Of a DNA stretch of 64,000 bases, positions 44,513-57,000 are shown piece after piece (the stretch's first letter is position 1; every line of letters starts with the position of its first letter). Source of the stretch: Centroberyx gerrardi (lineage: Eukaryota > Chordata > Actinopteri > Beryciformes > Berycidae); contig NC_135997.1 of the NCBI RefSeq assembly GCF_048128805.1, positions 3,452,470 through 3,516,469 on the forward strand. Reading direction: 5' to 3'. The notes below the pieces were generated by a model. The model was not told the origin of the DNA. It was given only the letters and a program-made list of their open reading frames with translations, and did not search any database. The translations under genes were made by a program, and so were the position numbers.

Positions 44513-45146
44513 ATCCTTTTCACTTGTTCAGTTCTTTCCCCTCAGTTGAACTTGCCGTTGCCTCACACTCTCTCACATCAAGGCTTTGGTTCAGAAGTGT
44601 CAAACTTAAAGAGAAGCTGGCAGAAGTTGTGGAGAACTTTTAATTGGAGTATATTCACATAACAAGAGGTATATGCATGTGAACCTGAATCAAAGCAAAG
44701 TATCACATTGTTTACTAAGATGCTTTCCCACACATCACACCAGATGGTGTGCAGAGGTTTATAGAGGATTCTTCTTTTTTCTTCCAGGAGTTGGTGTCAA
44801 AAAATGCAAAGTTATGAAAGAAATTAGGTCGCAGAAAGCCAGCAGAATCCTGCTGCAGGTCCTGAGGTTTCTGTCAAAGACACAAAGGAACACAAGACAG
44901 AGGAGACAGGTGCTGTTTTATGGACTGTGACGAGTGGACAGTGAAGGATGATTTGGATGATCTGGTGGAGAACCATGTGATTTGATCTGTTTTCCACATG
45001 CTGATTGAGTGATCAGATGGAAGATAATAGATGAGAACTAGAAAATCTATATTTTCTGAAGAAATGTGTGTGCTTGCTTAGGCAAGTAGTTTTACTATCA
45101 GAAGTAGCAGCAACAGTAGTAATAGTATAAATAACACTAGTTCTTT

Positions 45147-45148
<2 letters not shown>

Positions 45149-45178
<30 letters not shown>

Positions 45179-45595
45179 TAGTAGGAGTAGTAGTAGTAGT
45201 AGTTTAAGTAGTAGAGGTAAAATAGTAATACTAATGGCATGAATAGGCACAAATCTCTGTGAGATAACCTAAATTAACAGCATTAAATTAATGTGCATTG
45301 TACTAATTACTATAGCCTAATAGTGTGCTGTGCATGATAAGTATCAAACTCATGTAACCTAATATAGGGTCTTCATTCATTCATTCATTCGTTCATTCAT
45401 GCATTCATTCGTTCGTTCTTACGTTCGTTCATTCATTCATTCAGGGCCAGGGTCTTCTAAAGGAAAAAATAAAATTATTTTCTGAAAGTATATGTTTTTT
45501 TGTTTCTTTTGGTGGTTGTTTATTCATAGTAGCTAACTAAGTTATACAGGGTCTTCATTCATTCATTCATTCATTCATTCATTCATTCATTCAGT
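45149..45595. repeat. Microsatellites: (AGT)n and two (CATT)n arrays
   Basis: AGT triplets fill about 45149-45205. ATTC/CATT tetranucleotides fill about 45370-45450, with CGTT variants, and 45549-45594. The two CATT arrays are each preceded by ATAGGGTCTTCATTC or ACAGGGTCTTCATTC and followed by similar sequence including AAAATAATAATGCTTTTCTG-like words, so the unit appears duplicated. Confidence 0.8.
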
Positions 45596-46259
45596 TTTTT
45601 ACCCAGGCTCTGGGGAGATAGTGTCTTCTAAAGAGAAAAATAATAATGCTTTTCTGAAAGTAGCCTATAATTAATTTGTGTTTCTTTTGCTGGTTGTTTG
45701 CCTAATCACTGATCACCGACCGCAGGTCAGTTTCCTCACCTTTTCCCTCCTCATCTCTGCTGCTCGTCCTGTAAAGCGCAGCAGAGCTTCAGCCTTCAGC
45801 ATAAGGAGCTTTGAGCGGCGGATTTAATCTGCTGCCTTTTGATTCGTCCACTCAGCTCACTTACTTCGCTACAAGCAGGCTGAGAAGTCGGCAGGGAGGC
45901 TGATCCTTAAAATGCTACAAGTATTTAGCATTCATAGTCTACCAAATGTAAAGGTAAAGTAAAAAATGAAGGCTGTCAGTTTGAAATAAAGCGGACTTGG
46001 TGAGAGTTTGTGTTTGGCTCTGTCCGCTGATCCGGTTCTGATCCTGACGCGCTCCTCTCCGCTCCGATGTGCGTCTCCAACCGGCTCTGCCGCCACGGAG
46101 AAACTTCCACCGACTTCAGCACTAAGGACACTGCTTACTTCGGGACTGCTGGACACAGTTCATAGATGAAAACTCCTTCGGGTCGAGCCGTTCTCCCTCG
46201 GACCAGGAGCAGAAGAAGGAGCCCGTCAGTCTGCGGCGCACGGCGCGACACCGGCGACC

Positions 46260-47606
46260 ATGTCGGACAACTCCACTGATTTCAGCAACGAGACGCAGCC
46301 GGTGGTTGCGGCCACCGACTATAATTTCCCAGCGCTCATATTCGGGATTTTGCTGATCGTAACCATCACCGGAGGAAACGTGCTCGTGTGCCTTAGTGTT
46401 TATTTGGAGAAGGCTTTAAAAACGACAACCAACTACTTCATAGTCAGTTTGGCTTTCGCAGACTTGCTGCTGGCAGTTCTGGTTCTGCCGCTCTTTGTTT
46501 ACGCAGAGGTAAGAAACAGAAAATACACCTCACACCTTGGGGAAATGTTGCCTATTGTCTGCAGAAAGGTCCATGGTGCATAAAGCAGTGTGTTTCTTAT
46601 GCGTAAAAAGCATAAGTTGATTTGGCTACACAGAAAACTAAAGGTGCCAACAAGCTTGACCAGAAAATGGTTCTTCGGAGTCTTGTTATAGAAGAACCTG
46701 GTTCTACAAAGAACTTTTCAGACCAAGGTTCTTTTTCTTTAAATTAGCCTAGGCAGCCATCCTCGGACAATGGAGGGGTTATGGTTATTTTCCAAATTGA
46801 TGCCATCACCCACCATCCAATAACTCAAATAAGAATAAGAACCTTTTAATTTCTCAAAGAACCATATGAGGAACATGAAGCACCCACTGAATAAAGTGGT
46901 TCTTTAGTAGGTGAACCACACAGCCTTTTAAAGGACCAGTTAAGAACCATTATTCTTCTGTGGTCAGATGCAAGGAAAAAATTGGTTAAAATCTGGTTAA
47001 AATTAGCCTTGAAATAGGTTATAAAGCTTCCTCCTATAGCTGTAATAGACAGACTGAGGCAGGCAGCCAGTTAAACCCACCAGAACAAGTTCTCAGCGCA
47101 GAACAGGACAGAATATCCCGTCCTGAGCCGAGCTGTCTCACCTGCTCAGTGCAGCAGCGGTAAAGGTCAGGCATCTGCTGGAACTGGGAGTCTCATACTG
47201 GTTATCTGCAGAGGTGTTGGACTATAAATCATAACTATTTAATGAAATAAAACTGGTTTACAGGCTGTAACTTCAGTCATGTATTCAATCAGCCTTTATT
47301 AAAGTGTTACAATGTATCTATCTATCTATCTATCTATCTATTAGGGATGGAATGATATATCGAAATTCAATATATCACAATACAAAAATGTGACAATAAG
47401 TATAGTGGTGCAGAAAATTGTGATATTAGCTACATGATTTGTGGCTCAGAAATAAACATAATTCGTCAGACTTTGTTGTCATTGAATTTTTATTTATTAC
47501 AGTGTATCCGGTTGTATTGAATTGGGAACCCAATATCGCGTATAGAATCATATCAGCATATCTTCCCACCCCTACAATCTATCTATCTATCTATCTATTT
47601 CTGTAC

Positions 47607-47650
<44 letters not shown>

Positions 47651-47994
47651 TTATCCATCTGTGCATGCCTTGGGTGGATGTTTCTCCACATGTCTTCCTA
47701 ATTAGCACCATTTGTTAAGTAATTACCTGTACAAGTTGTTGCAGCCAGTTAATCTACGGAGTGTCACACTGCTGGTTTGTCTCATGCATTGACTGGATTA
47801 TGAAACTCAGTCATTGACAGTCAAAATCCTTCTACTTTCTTCAGATCAAAAGTCAAGAGAGTCTGGAGAGACAGCATTGGGTTTTTAGGAATGTTTTCTC
47901 CTGAACAGTGTGGTGTGTTGCAAGCACAAGAGGATTAGAAATGTTCACACTGCTGCACAAATTTGGGGCAGCTAATGAGTTTGTGTTTGTGCGT

Positions 47995-48049
<55 letters not shown>

Positions 48050-51000
48050 TCCAGTTCCAGGGTGGAGTTTGGTCCTTAAACATACTGATATGCGACGGCC
48101 TGATGACCATGGACGTGATGCTGTGCACCGCATCCATATTCAACCTCTGTGCCATCAGCGTCGACAGGTGTGTGTGTGTGTGTGTGTGTGTGTCACTTTG
48201 TTCCGGGTTTATGAGGATAGCGGATAGATCCCTACACACAGAAGGTCTAAGTGGGTTTTTCCAGTCTGTTTTCACTGTGGAAGTCAATGGAGAAGCTCAT
48301 AAATATTTCACCTTCTGTATTTTCTCAAACACTGAGCGGAGGGTATTTTTTCAGAGAATTCAAGAACTGGACTGTAATGTCATTCATAAATGATCCATAC
48401 ATCCCATTCTGTGCTTAAGTATTCTCCAGCCTCCATCCTAAAATCCCATTAAGTCCCATCTAATGCAGGCAGCTGGTCTAGGATTTGTTAGCAAGAAAGA
48501 CAAATTAAAGACAGATTTTTGCTAGTGTGGCAGTTCAGCTCCAACGAAGCAAAGGAGTTGAATGTCAGCGCTTACGCAAAATGCATAAGCATTGACATAA
48601 ATGTCACATAAATTTATATTTGCATAGAACTCAGGGTAAAAATCCTGAATAAATGCATTTTCAAATAACACAATGTGCAAAACGTCAAGCAGTCTGAATA
48701 CTTTTCCAAGGCGCTGCATGTGACATTTTCATGGTCTGGTGTTGGCAGGACTTCCACAGTTCAGTTTAATACTTAATTGTCACATCAACAGCAGTTTCTC
48801 AGTTTGAGTTCCTCACTAAAATCCATTCATTAACATCCCATCACTCTGTCCTGCTGATCACTACTAAGTGACATGAAAGGTAAACTCAATTTGCACCTGA
48901 CAACGCTGTACTTGAAAGCCAGTTGCAATCAAATAATATTCTTGTATTTAGCTTGTCAAGTTTGCAGCAAGTAAACTGAATTTTGAAACAGCATAGGCTA
49001 CAGCATAAATCCAATTTAAATGAATATTTTTAATAACTTACTCCGCAGTTAAATATTTACTGCGGTTAGTACAATTCTTGCCACTTTTAAGCATTTTACC
49101 TGATCTCAACACCACATGACCAATCAGCTCTATATCAGTTTCCATTAGTGCTGCCCTTCTACCTCTGGACCAAGTTTCAGAAAAATTAGCAGGGCAGTCA
49201 TGTCTATACCAGAAATGAGCTCTCCAGTGCCTCCATGTTGTTTGATTGAGCCAATAATGGAGGGTTTGTCTCTTCTTTTGTCTGCTGATTGGCCACTAAG
49301 TTTGATGGTATTACGTGAATCCATTCATCTGTTATATGGCTTTTTTTTTTAAACCACACCCACTGCCATGTATGGAAGCCCATTCCCGCCACTCAATAAA
49401 ATAAAAAACGATTCAATTCTGACTTTTTATCTCAGAATTCTGACTTTTTTTCTCACAGATTTGACTTTATATCTTGGAATTCTGACTTTATTTCTCAGAA
49501 TTCTGACTTTTTATCTCGGAATTCTGACTTTTTTTTTTTTTCATGATTCTGAGTTTATATCTCGGAATTCTGACTTTTCAGAATTGTGAGATAAAAAGTC
49601 AGAATTGTGAAAAAAAACACAATTTACTCGTTTTTTATTTTATTGAGTGGCGGGAATGGGCTTCCATAGACACGCCCCCTTTGGCCAATTGGTATGACAA
49701 TTTAATCAGTTCTTCCTTGCCCCATGACCAATCTTTCCACAAAGTTTCATGCAAATCCAATTCATAAATTTATATATATATACATATAGACATATCCTGC
49801 TAACACACAGACAGACAGACAGAATGTGGTGAAAACATAACTCCCATCCAACTTTGTTGGTTGAGGTAAAAAGGAAACATTTTGGTGAAGGATTAGAGCA
49901 AAACTCTTCTCCTTTTTGTTACTTCAAACAGAATTAGCAGTCACTGGACCAAACAGAAATAGCAGAAATACTGTACGTCTGTATATCTGTCGCCATTGTA
50001 AATAAGAATTTGTTCTTAATGACTTGCCTGGTTAAATAAAGGTTAAATAAAAAATAAAAATAAAAATCTTTCTCTCCCTGCAGGTTCATCGCTGTGTCCA
50101 TCCCCCTGAATTACAACCGTAAACACGTGGACCACCGGCAGCTGGTGCTGCTGTCAGCGACCTGGCTGCTGGCGCTGGCCGTGGCCTCGCCCGTCATGTT
50201 TGGCATCAACGACGTGCCGGACCGGGACCCCAGTGAGTGCAAGCTAGAGGACGACGATTATGTGGTTTATTCCTCTGTCTGCTCCTTCTTCGTCCCCTGC
50301 CCCATAATGCTCCTGCTCTACTTTGGTGTTTTCCGCGGCCTGCAGCGCTGGGAGGAGGCGCGCAAGGCCAAGCTCCACAGCAGCATCGAGGCCTGCAGAA
50401 AGCTGCAGCATGCCGCCGCCGCCGCCGCCGCCCTCCCCCCGCTGGCCGGCACCATCCCCGGCCCGCTGCCCATGCCCTTACCCAGGATCATCGAGAGAGA
50501 CTTGGCCCAGTCGCGGATGGAGGACATGGACGACTTCCTGCAGGCGGAGCCTCCGTACCCCCGGCAGTACAGAGAGAACTCAGTTCCCACGGTAACGTTC
50601 ATCCAGCAGCAGCAGAGGAGGAAGAGAGCGAAGATCAACGGCAGGGAGAGGAAGGCCATGCGGGTTCTTCCTGTCGTAGTGGGTAAGTGACATCACCGCT
50701 CCCCCCTCATCCAATCAGAGCTCATACTGTAGGGCAGGGGTTGGGGTCAAATCATGAATGAACTGATCGATTCCAATTCAACTGAGGAACTGAATTGGAA
50801 TTTGAAAAAAATCTACAGCAAACAGAATTGGAATTGAATTGGAATTTCAGGAAGTTGAATTTAATTCAGTGAAATTCCATGTTTTTTGGGGGTTTTTTTG
50901 CCACATATCTGAGATTGCACATACTGTTATATATTCTCTATACTGAATACCATAAAATGTTAAAGGAACCTTTCAGGTGGTATTTGATGCAGAACATGTA

Positions 51001-54000
51001 ATCATAATACATATATTGTGACTGAATGTATTTGATTTGTTTAACTGTCTTTTATTTGATTCATAATGTTTGATTTATAATGTTTAGCAAGTCGAGACAA
51101 ACTCTCTTAGAAGTGGAATTTCATGGTTTCCAATTCAATTCACATTCTGTTTCCTTAGAGCTGGGTGACATTCACATTCCAACTCCAGGAATTGAATTGG
51201 AATTTTCAGAGCATTCTGAATTCAGTTCATGAGTGGCTCCAGCCTGCTGTAGACTCATATCTCTGTAGTTCAGAAGACTTCCTGGGTTTCCCTGTCAGAG
51301 GCTTCAGGACAGCAGATTAGCCAAAAGGTCAGAAGGGCTGAAGAGCCAATGTCCAAGTTTGCTGCTACAGTCCTCTCTGGCAGGGAGGCTGCTGATTGGC
51401 TGATGAAGTGGGGCGGGACTACAAGAGTGAGTTAGAGAAAGAATGATGCAGTAAATTGTATAAAGGCCCAATTACATCTTAATTGCCTCTGCCAAGGAGG
51501 TGATGTTTTGACCCCTGTTACATATTAATTTGTTTGTCAACAGGATATCTCAGAACGTTATTAATGGATTTCCCTGAAATTTGGTGGACAGATCGGCCTT
51601 GAGCCAAGGGACAACTGTTTAGATTTTGGGGGTGATCCGGATCTGGGATTTCCGCCATTAGATGATTAGCATTCCTTTATATATAACTATGAAACTAACA
51701 GAGACAGAAGCTACGTTCGGAATGGTTCACTCATTCCCTCACTCACTATTCCCCATGTAGTGTTTATCATATAGTGAACTATATGGGCGACGACCGAACA
51801 AAATTTCGGACACTACAGTAAATATCATTGCGTCAAAAAAATGCGCTGGATATTCGTGTGACGCACCGGGACGCGCCCAGCATCACGTAAACAAACCAAG
51901 CATCATGACAGCAGGTTGAAATGGACTCAGGTCGTATTGATTTTGACAAGTTTTGAACATTAAATTACAAATAAATTGTTGAAATTCTAATCATGTGCAA
52001 GTGTGGTTTTGTCAGCTTTGGTGCTGTCTGCTAATGGCAGCGAGCTGTTTTGGTTTGGTAAACAAGCTTGTGAGCTAATGACTAGCATAAGCTTTCATAT
52101 CACCTCCTGTATCGGTGGATAAAGTAGTTAGCTGACCTGTAACGATGATTTCTGCAGTTTTGCTGCTGTTGGTTCAAAACGGAGGTGAACTCGAATGAGG
52201 TGTCTAATACGTCTTTTGTTGATTTGCCAACGCTGTCAACCGGTAAATAGACCAGTTTCTATTAGCTAACATGTTAGCTAGCTGCTGCTGCTTCTTCGGT
52301 AAGACACGATCACATTGCATTGTGGTATACAGGAGAAATTGTAGGGTACACTGTCTGTTCACTACAATTTGTAGTGCATTGTGGGTATCTTATAGTGGAC
52401 TATTTAGTGAATCAAATTAACCGTCGAGAATTCAGACACTAGTAGAAAATGGCGGATACACTATATAGTGCACTATTTCTGTAATAGGGAACGGTTTCGA
52501 ACAGAGCTAGAGTCTTGATTCCAAATCCTAAGGAAATGTTTGCAGGATCAAGAAATCAATTTAACTTAAAATGTGAGTGATAGGAATGATGCGTTTGGGT
52601 GTAACAGCAAATTGGAGAATTGTTCAGCGTTGGCAGAGTTTTGCCTTCTAGTTTCCCCACAGAGAAAGAATGATGTAGTACATTGTATGTAAAGATCCCA
52701 TCACTGCCATGATAAGTCAGTCTTAATTTGAAATAGCACATATGAAGACTTTGATCATTTGCTGTTCAGTTATGAGGAAAAACTGCTCTTAAATATCTGA
52801 AGAAAAATAATACTGTTGCCATTCAGGATGCAGAAATGACTCACTTTATCTAATTCCTTGTTTGGCATTAAGCAGTGCTGTTTGTGATTTAAACCGCTTG
52901 AGTCATGTATCCAGGGCCAAGTTGATGAGTCCTGCTGTAGTAGATGGCTACAGGTTTTCAACTTTTATAGAAAAATATGCTGTTGAGGGAATTGTGGCGG
53001 ACTCTATGGACATTATTCACCATAATCTGTGGTTTGGGTATGTTTAACACACAGTTATATTGTGTGCTTCTCAGGGTTAAGGAGACACGGTCCCTTTAAG
53101 AAAGTCTGGTTTTCTGAGTCTGACGTCTGCTCGACATATGTTGTGTTTACTTCGCCCTCAAAAACACAACATACGTCGAGCTGACATCACTCAGAAAACC
53201 AGACTTTATAAAGGGGCCGTGTCTCCTTAACCCTGAGAAGCACACAATATAACTGTGTGTTAAATGTCTATAGAGTCGGCCACAGAATTATATATATATT
53301 TTTTTTAATATAAAAAGTCACTTTCCTTGGCTGGATACAAATAATGGAAAACAAATAAAATTCAGAGCTCACATGCAGGCACACAAACAAAGAACTGGAC
53401 TGGCGGCCATTTTGGATTTACTGGATTTACTACATGATATTGTTCCCTCTGTTTATAAAGTGGCAGTGTGTCTGAATTCCTGGTTGAACCATCCTTCATT
53501 ATGGCCACTTGTGTGTTTCAGTCATTTGTTTATTCTCTGAAATAGGAAATGGAAGTCAGATTGATCATGAGAGCAGATGAAGTGCTTTGGTGCTGAATAG
53601 TTCAATATGGTAATTATTGTTTACAATCTGCACTGCAGCAGTTGTCAGTAAATAATTGCACAAATATTGCTTGTATGTGTGTGTGTTGCCTATTAATCAA
53701 TTCAGATGAGAGAAGTTAAACAGCTGATCAACCTTCACTCACCCAGTTTACGCCCCAGAAGCTGTTCCATGTCTATCTGTTCCATGAATTTTAATTTGGG
53801 TTTCTGATTTCTGCAAAGCGTTTTATTGTTGCACATTTCGGACGGCAAAATGGACACTATTTCTAGATGTTGCTGCAATACAACTCAAAATTCAGTGTGA
53901 CAGTTAATTCACTTGTGCATGTTGTCTTTAGGTTTGATTGTCGCTTGCTGCAGCTCATATCGCTCTGCGGCTGCTGAAGCTAATGGAGCTAGTGGTGATA

Positions 54001-57000
54001 GCGGAGGTCACTGTGGGCGCTGAGATAAAAGTGACGCTTCTGGCCGAGCGTCTCTCACCAGCTAGCGTCATTATAGCTTAAAGCCTTCAATCCAATTATT
54101 ATGCAACACTTGATCTTAGTCGCTCCATCTCGCCCATACATAGACTGGACCGCAGGTCGAGATCTGCTCTGATTCGTTCACCGTTTTCACCAGTGATTCG
54201 ACTTGATTCTGTAATTGGTGTCTAATGCATAGAAGCAGCATTCATATGAGAAAGCACAGATTGTTTAGTTCAGCAGATCTTTAGTCCACTTGGGTTCAGT
54301 CCTCTTTGGAGGCACGTGGCAGTAAGACTCACTCCCAGCCATCTAAACTAATTAGACGCAGCAGTAAATACTATCAGCATGCAGTGCAAAGCCTCAACTG
54401 CAGAGTTCAAGCCTGTCCTGCAGTATACACACCATACACCTTCACCAACATAAAAATAAAAACACAATCCATGGTCTGCAGTTGTAAACCGACACAGAAT
54501 CACTAATATCTGGGAACAGCATTTTAGCCTTTCGTTTTTTTTTTTTCCTGTTTCTCTGAGAGAAAAAAGGAAAAACACTTGAACATTTTCAATTTCCAAA
54601 AAGTTGCATGTTGATTGCTTGTTTGCAAGTCATGTTTTTCTACTAAGAATACCCTCCAAAACAGTGGGCAGAAGTGTGTTGATGAAAATATTGCCCTATA
54701 AGATGTTGAGTGTTAGTTGACAAAAATAAATAGATTGATATAATATACTGTAATGATATGCCATAAATTTGAAGGATGTACTGGGAGACAATCCATCATT
54801 CCTAAGTGGGAGCTAGTACTTTAAGAGAAAAAAAGTAAAAGCACTTTACCAAAGTTAGTCTAACGTTAATTGCTTGTTTACAGGGTTTCAGTCATGTTTT
54901 TCTACTCAGAATCCCCTGCAGATCGTGGGCAGAATCACATCACATGCATCCGTACGTTAATAAAGTGTTAGAACTTCCCTGAATGCATCTTATGCATAAG
55001 AATGAAGGCAGGCTGCCTGTCCCACTGACAATATGGGTCGTGGTGTATTATGCAAAGTCTTCCAACCTGCTGGAAAGAAAAGTATCAATCCCATCCATCA
55101 AGCTCTCCACACGAAGCTAATAAATCACAATCTGCAGGAAGCACTTCATCAACAACAGGAGGTGACAGCGGAGACAAACAGCCCCAGTTCCCCCTCGACG
55201 CCACTGTTCATAGTCCTGGTGATCAGGGAAACTAAGCTTATTATGTTGAATTATCATTTCCAAGAGGGGGGAGGGGAGGGGGGTGTAGAAGACTGGGACC
55301 AAATTAATGTCTCTAAACTCGCAGCAAAAGCTAATTATCCTCCACACTGCGTTCGTCTGCTGGCCAGAGAAGTCTATTAAGATTTTGTCTGATTCCTCTT
55401 CTTCCCACAGTATTTGTTCTCCCTTCTGCGTTTGAATCCTTTCTGGAGACTCTGTCAGGAAGATGAACGACTTTCTCATGAGAGAGATAAAAAATTTAAA
55501 AAAAAGGGTGTAAACAAATCAAAAATGTATTGAACGCCCCATATAGTAATGTGTCTTGGGTTAAAATTATATGAGGCAGCAGCACATTTGACACCACTAA
55601 GTTGAATTATGGCTTTGCTGCACCTTGCATGGAACAAATGAGTGATAACATTATATATTAAATAAAGGAATACTTTCTACTTTTCAGTTGTGTTGTGTAA
55701 CTCTAGCCCTGAAGCTTTTACAGTCATACTTTAAAGTCCCAATGAAACTGCATTTTGAGAGCACCTTGCTTCCTTAATGTGATGTATTTCCTGTTGAAAC
55801 AGGATGTTGGGGCGGGACATAACTCAGGGAGGGGTCATTCAAAAGTGTAAACCTATGGGATATCAGTCAGGGAGAGAAGGGCAGTTTTATTTGATGGGAG
55901 GGGCAGTATTGTTCAAAAATCTGTGATGGTTTTGTTAGTTTGAATTTGTATTTACACCTTTTGGTACAGCATGATGTCACCAGTAAAGATACACTGTTTT
56001 ACAGGAAGTAAAAGTAATGGGATTTTGAGATAAAATTACAAGAGAATAAAAACTTTCACATTTTTTGCCATTTATTGTTAGATACAAGTGTATTATGGCA
56101 TGGGAAATTGGCTAAGAAGGTGAAAAAGTCCTTTTTCATTTCATTCTGACAAGCATAACTCCAACAACAACCAATTCTGCATGCTATTTCCCATCTTTTT
56201 CCATCGTACTGATTGATTCTGACCAAAATCTAGTCAGTTGCTTCACTATAGAGCTACTTACATCTTATTTGCCTGGATGCAGCTCTCCATTACAGTCTCA
56301 GCAGGCCAATGGACTCTCCAAACATCAACCCTAAAAGCCCCCAAAGCATGTTTTTTTTTCAACATATTGACACTGACTCTGTAATAATACATGCATAGAT
56401 TTAATTTTCAGTTTATGACCTGACAGCTTTCACTATTTATTTTGCACTACTCCAAACAGCGCCACATGTAGACAGGCAGCTGCAGCAGGCAAAGAGCAAA
56501 CACGGAAGTGCTAAAGCAGCAGCCAAGGCAGCATCAAAACTGTAGGAGAAACACCTGACTTTAGCTAATTTTCATTCACATCTTTTTACCAACATGTCTC
56601 TTTACAGAGCCAAGACACGCTTTAGCTGCTTTAGGGTTGATTTTTGGAGAGTCCATTGGCCCTATAGGACTTACAGTCAAGCAAGACACAAGAAGCTCCA
56701 TACTGTAGTGAAGGTCTTGATGAGATGTTTGATCAGTATGATGGAAAATGGGAAAACAGGGTCCAGTTCAATATGAAGAGCTGAATATTGAAACACGGTC
56801 TCTGACTCTTTTATTTATTCTCTTCATGTCTCCATGCAGGTTGCTTCTTGTTCTGCTGGACTCCCTTCTTTGTGGTTCACACGACCCGGGCGGTGTGTGT
56901 GACGTGCGACATCCCGCCCGGCCTGATGAGCACCGTCACCTGGCTGGGCTACGTCAACAGCGCCCTCAACCCCATCATCTACACCATCTTCAACACCGAG

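Larger units (their letters stand above)
28357..46259. other. Intergenic region between cdhr5 and drd4 (divergent), no host gene seen
   Basis: About 18 kb between the two start codons, containing both promoters. Recognised contents are listed separately: TIR elements, microsatellites, Tc1 remnant, two palindromic elements, a perfect hairpin, a duplicated repeat and a Rex1/CR1-like LINE. In human, SCT (secretin) lies between CDHR5 and DRD4. I looked for a secretin-like HSDG...F peptide in the translated frames and did not see one. Stretches with nothing recognisable include 31000-32150, 32400-34150, 34730-36840 and 44520-45140. Confidence 0.6.

Noticed and set aside
50237-50686. 149-codon frame overlapping drd4 exon 3 in another reading frame
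   Set aside because: GC-rich shadow of the receptor exon; the receptor frame has clear TM4/TM5 motifs.
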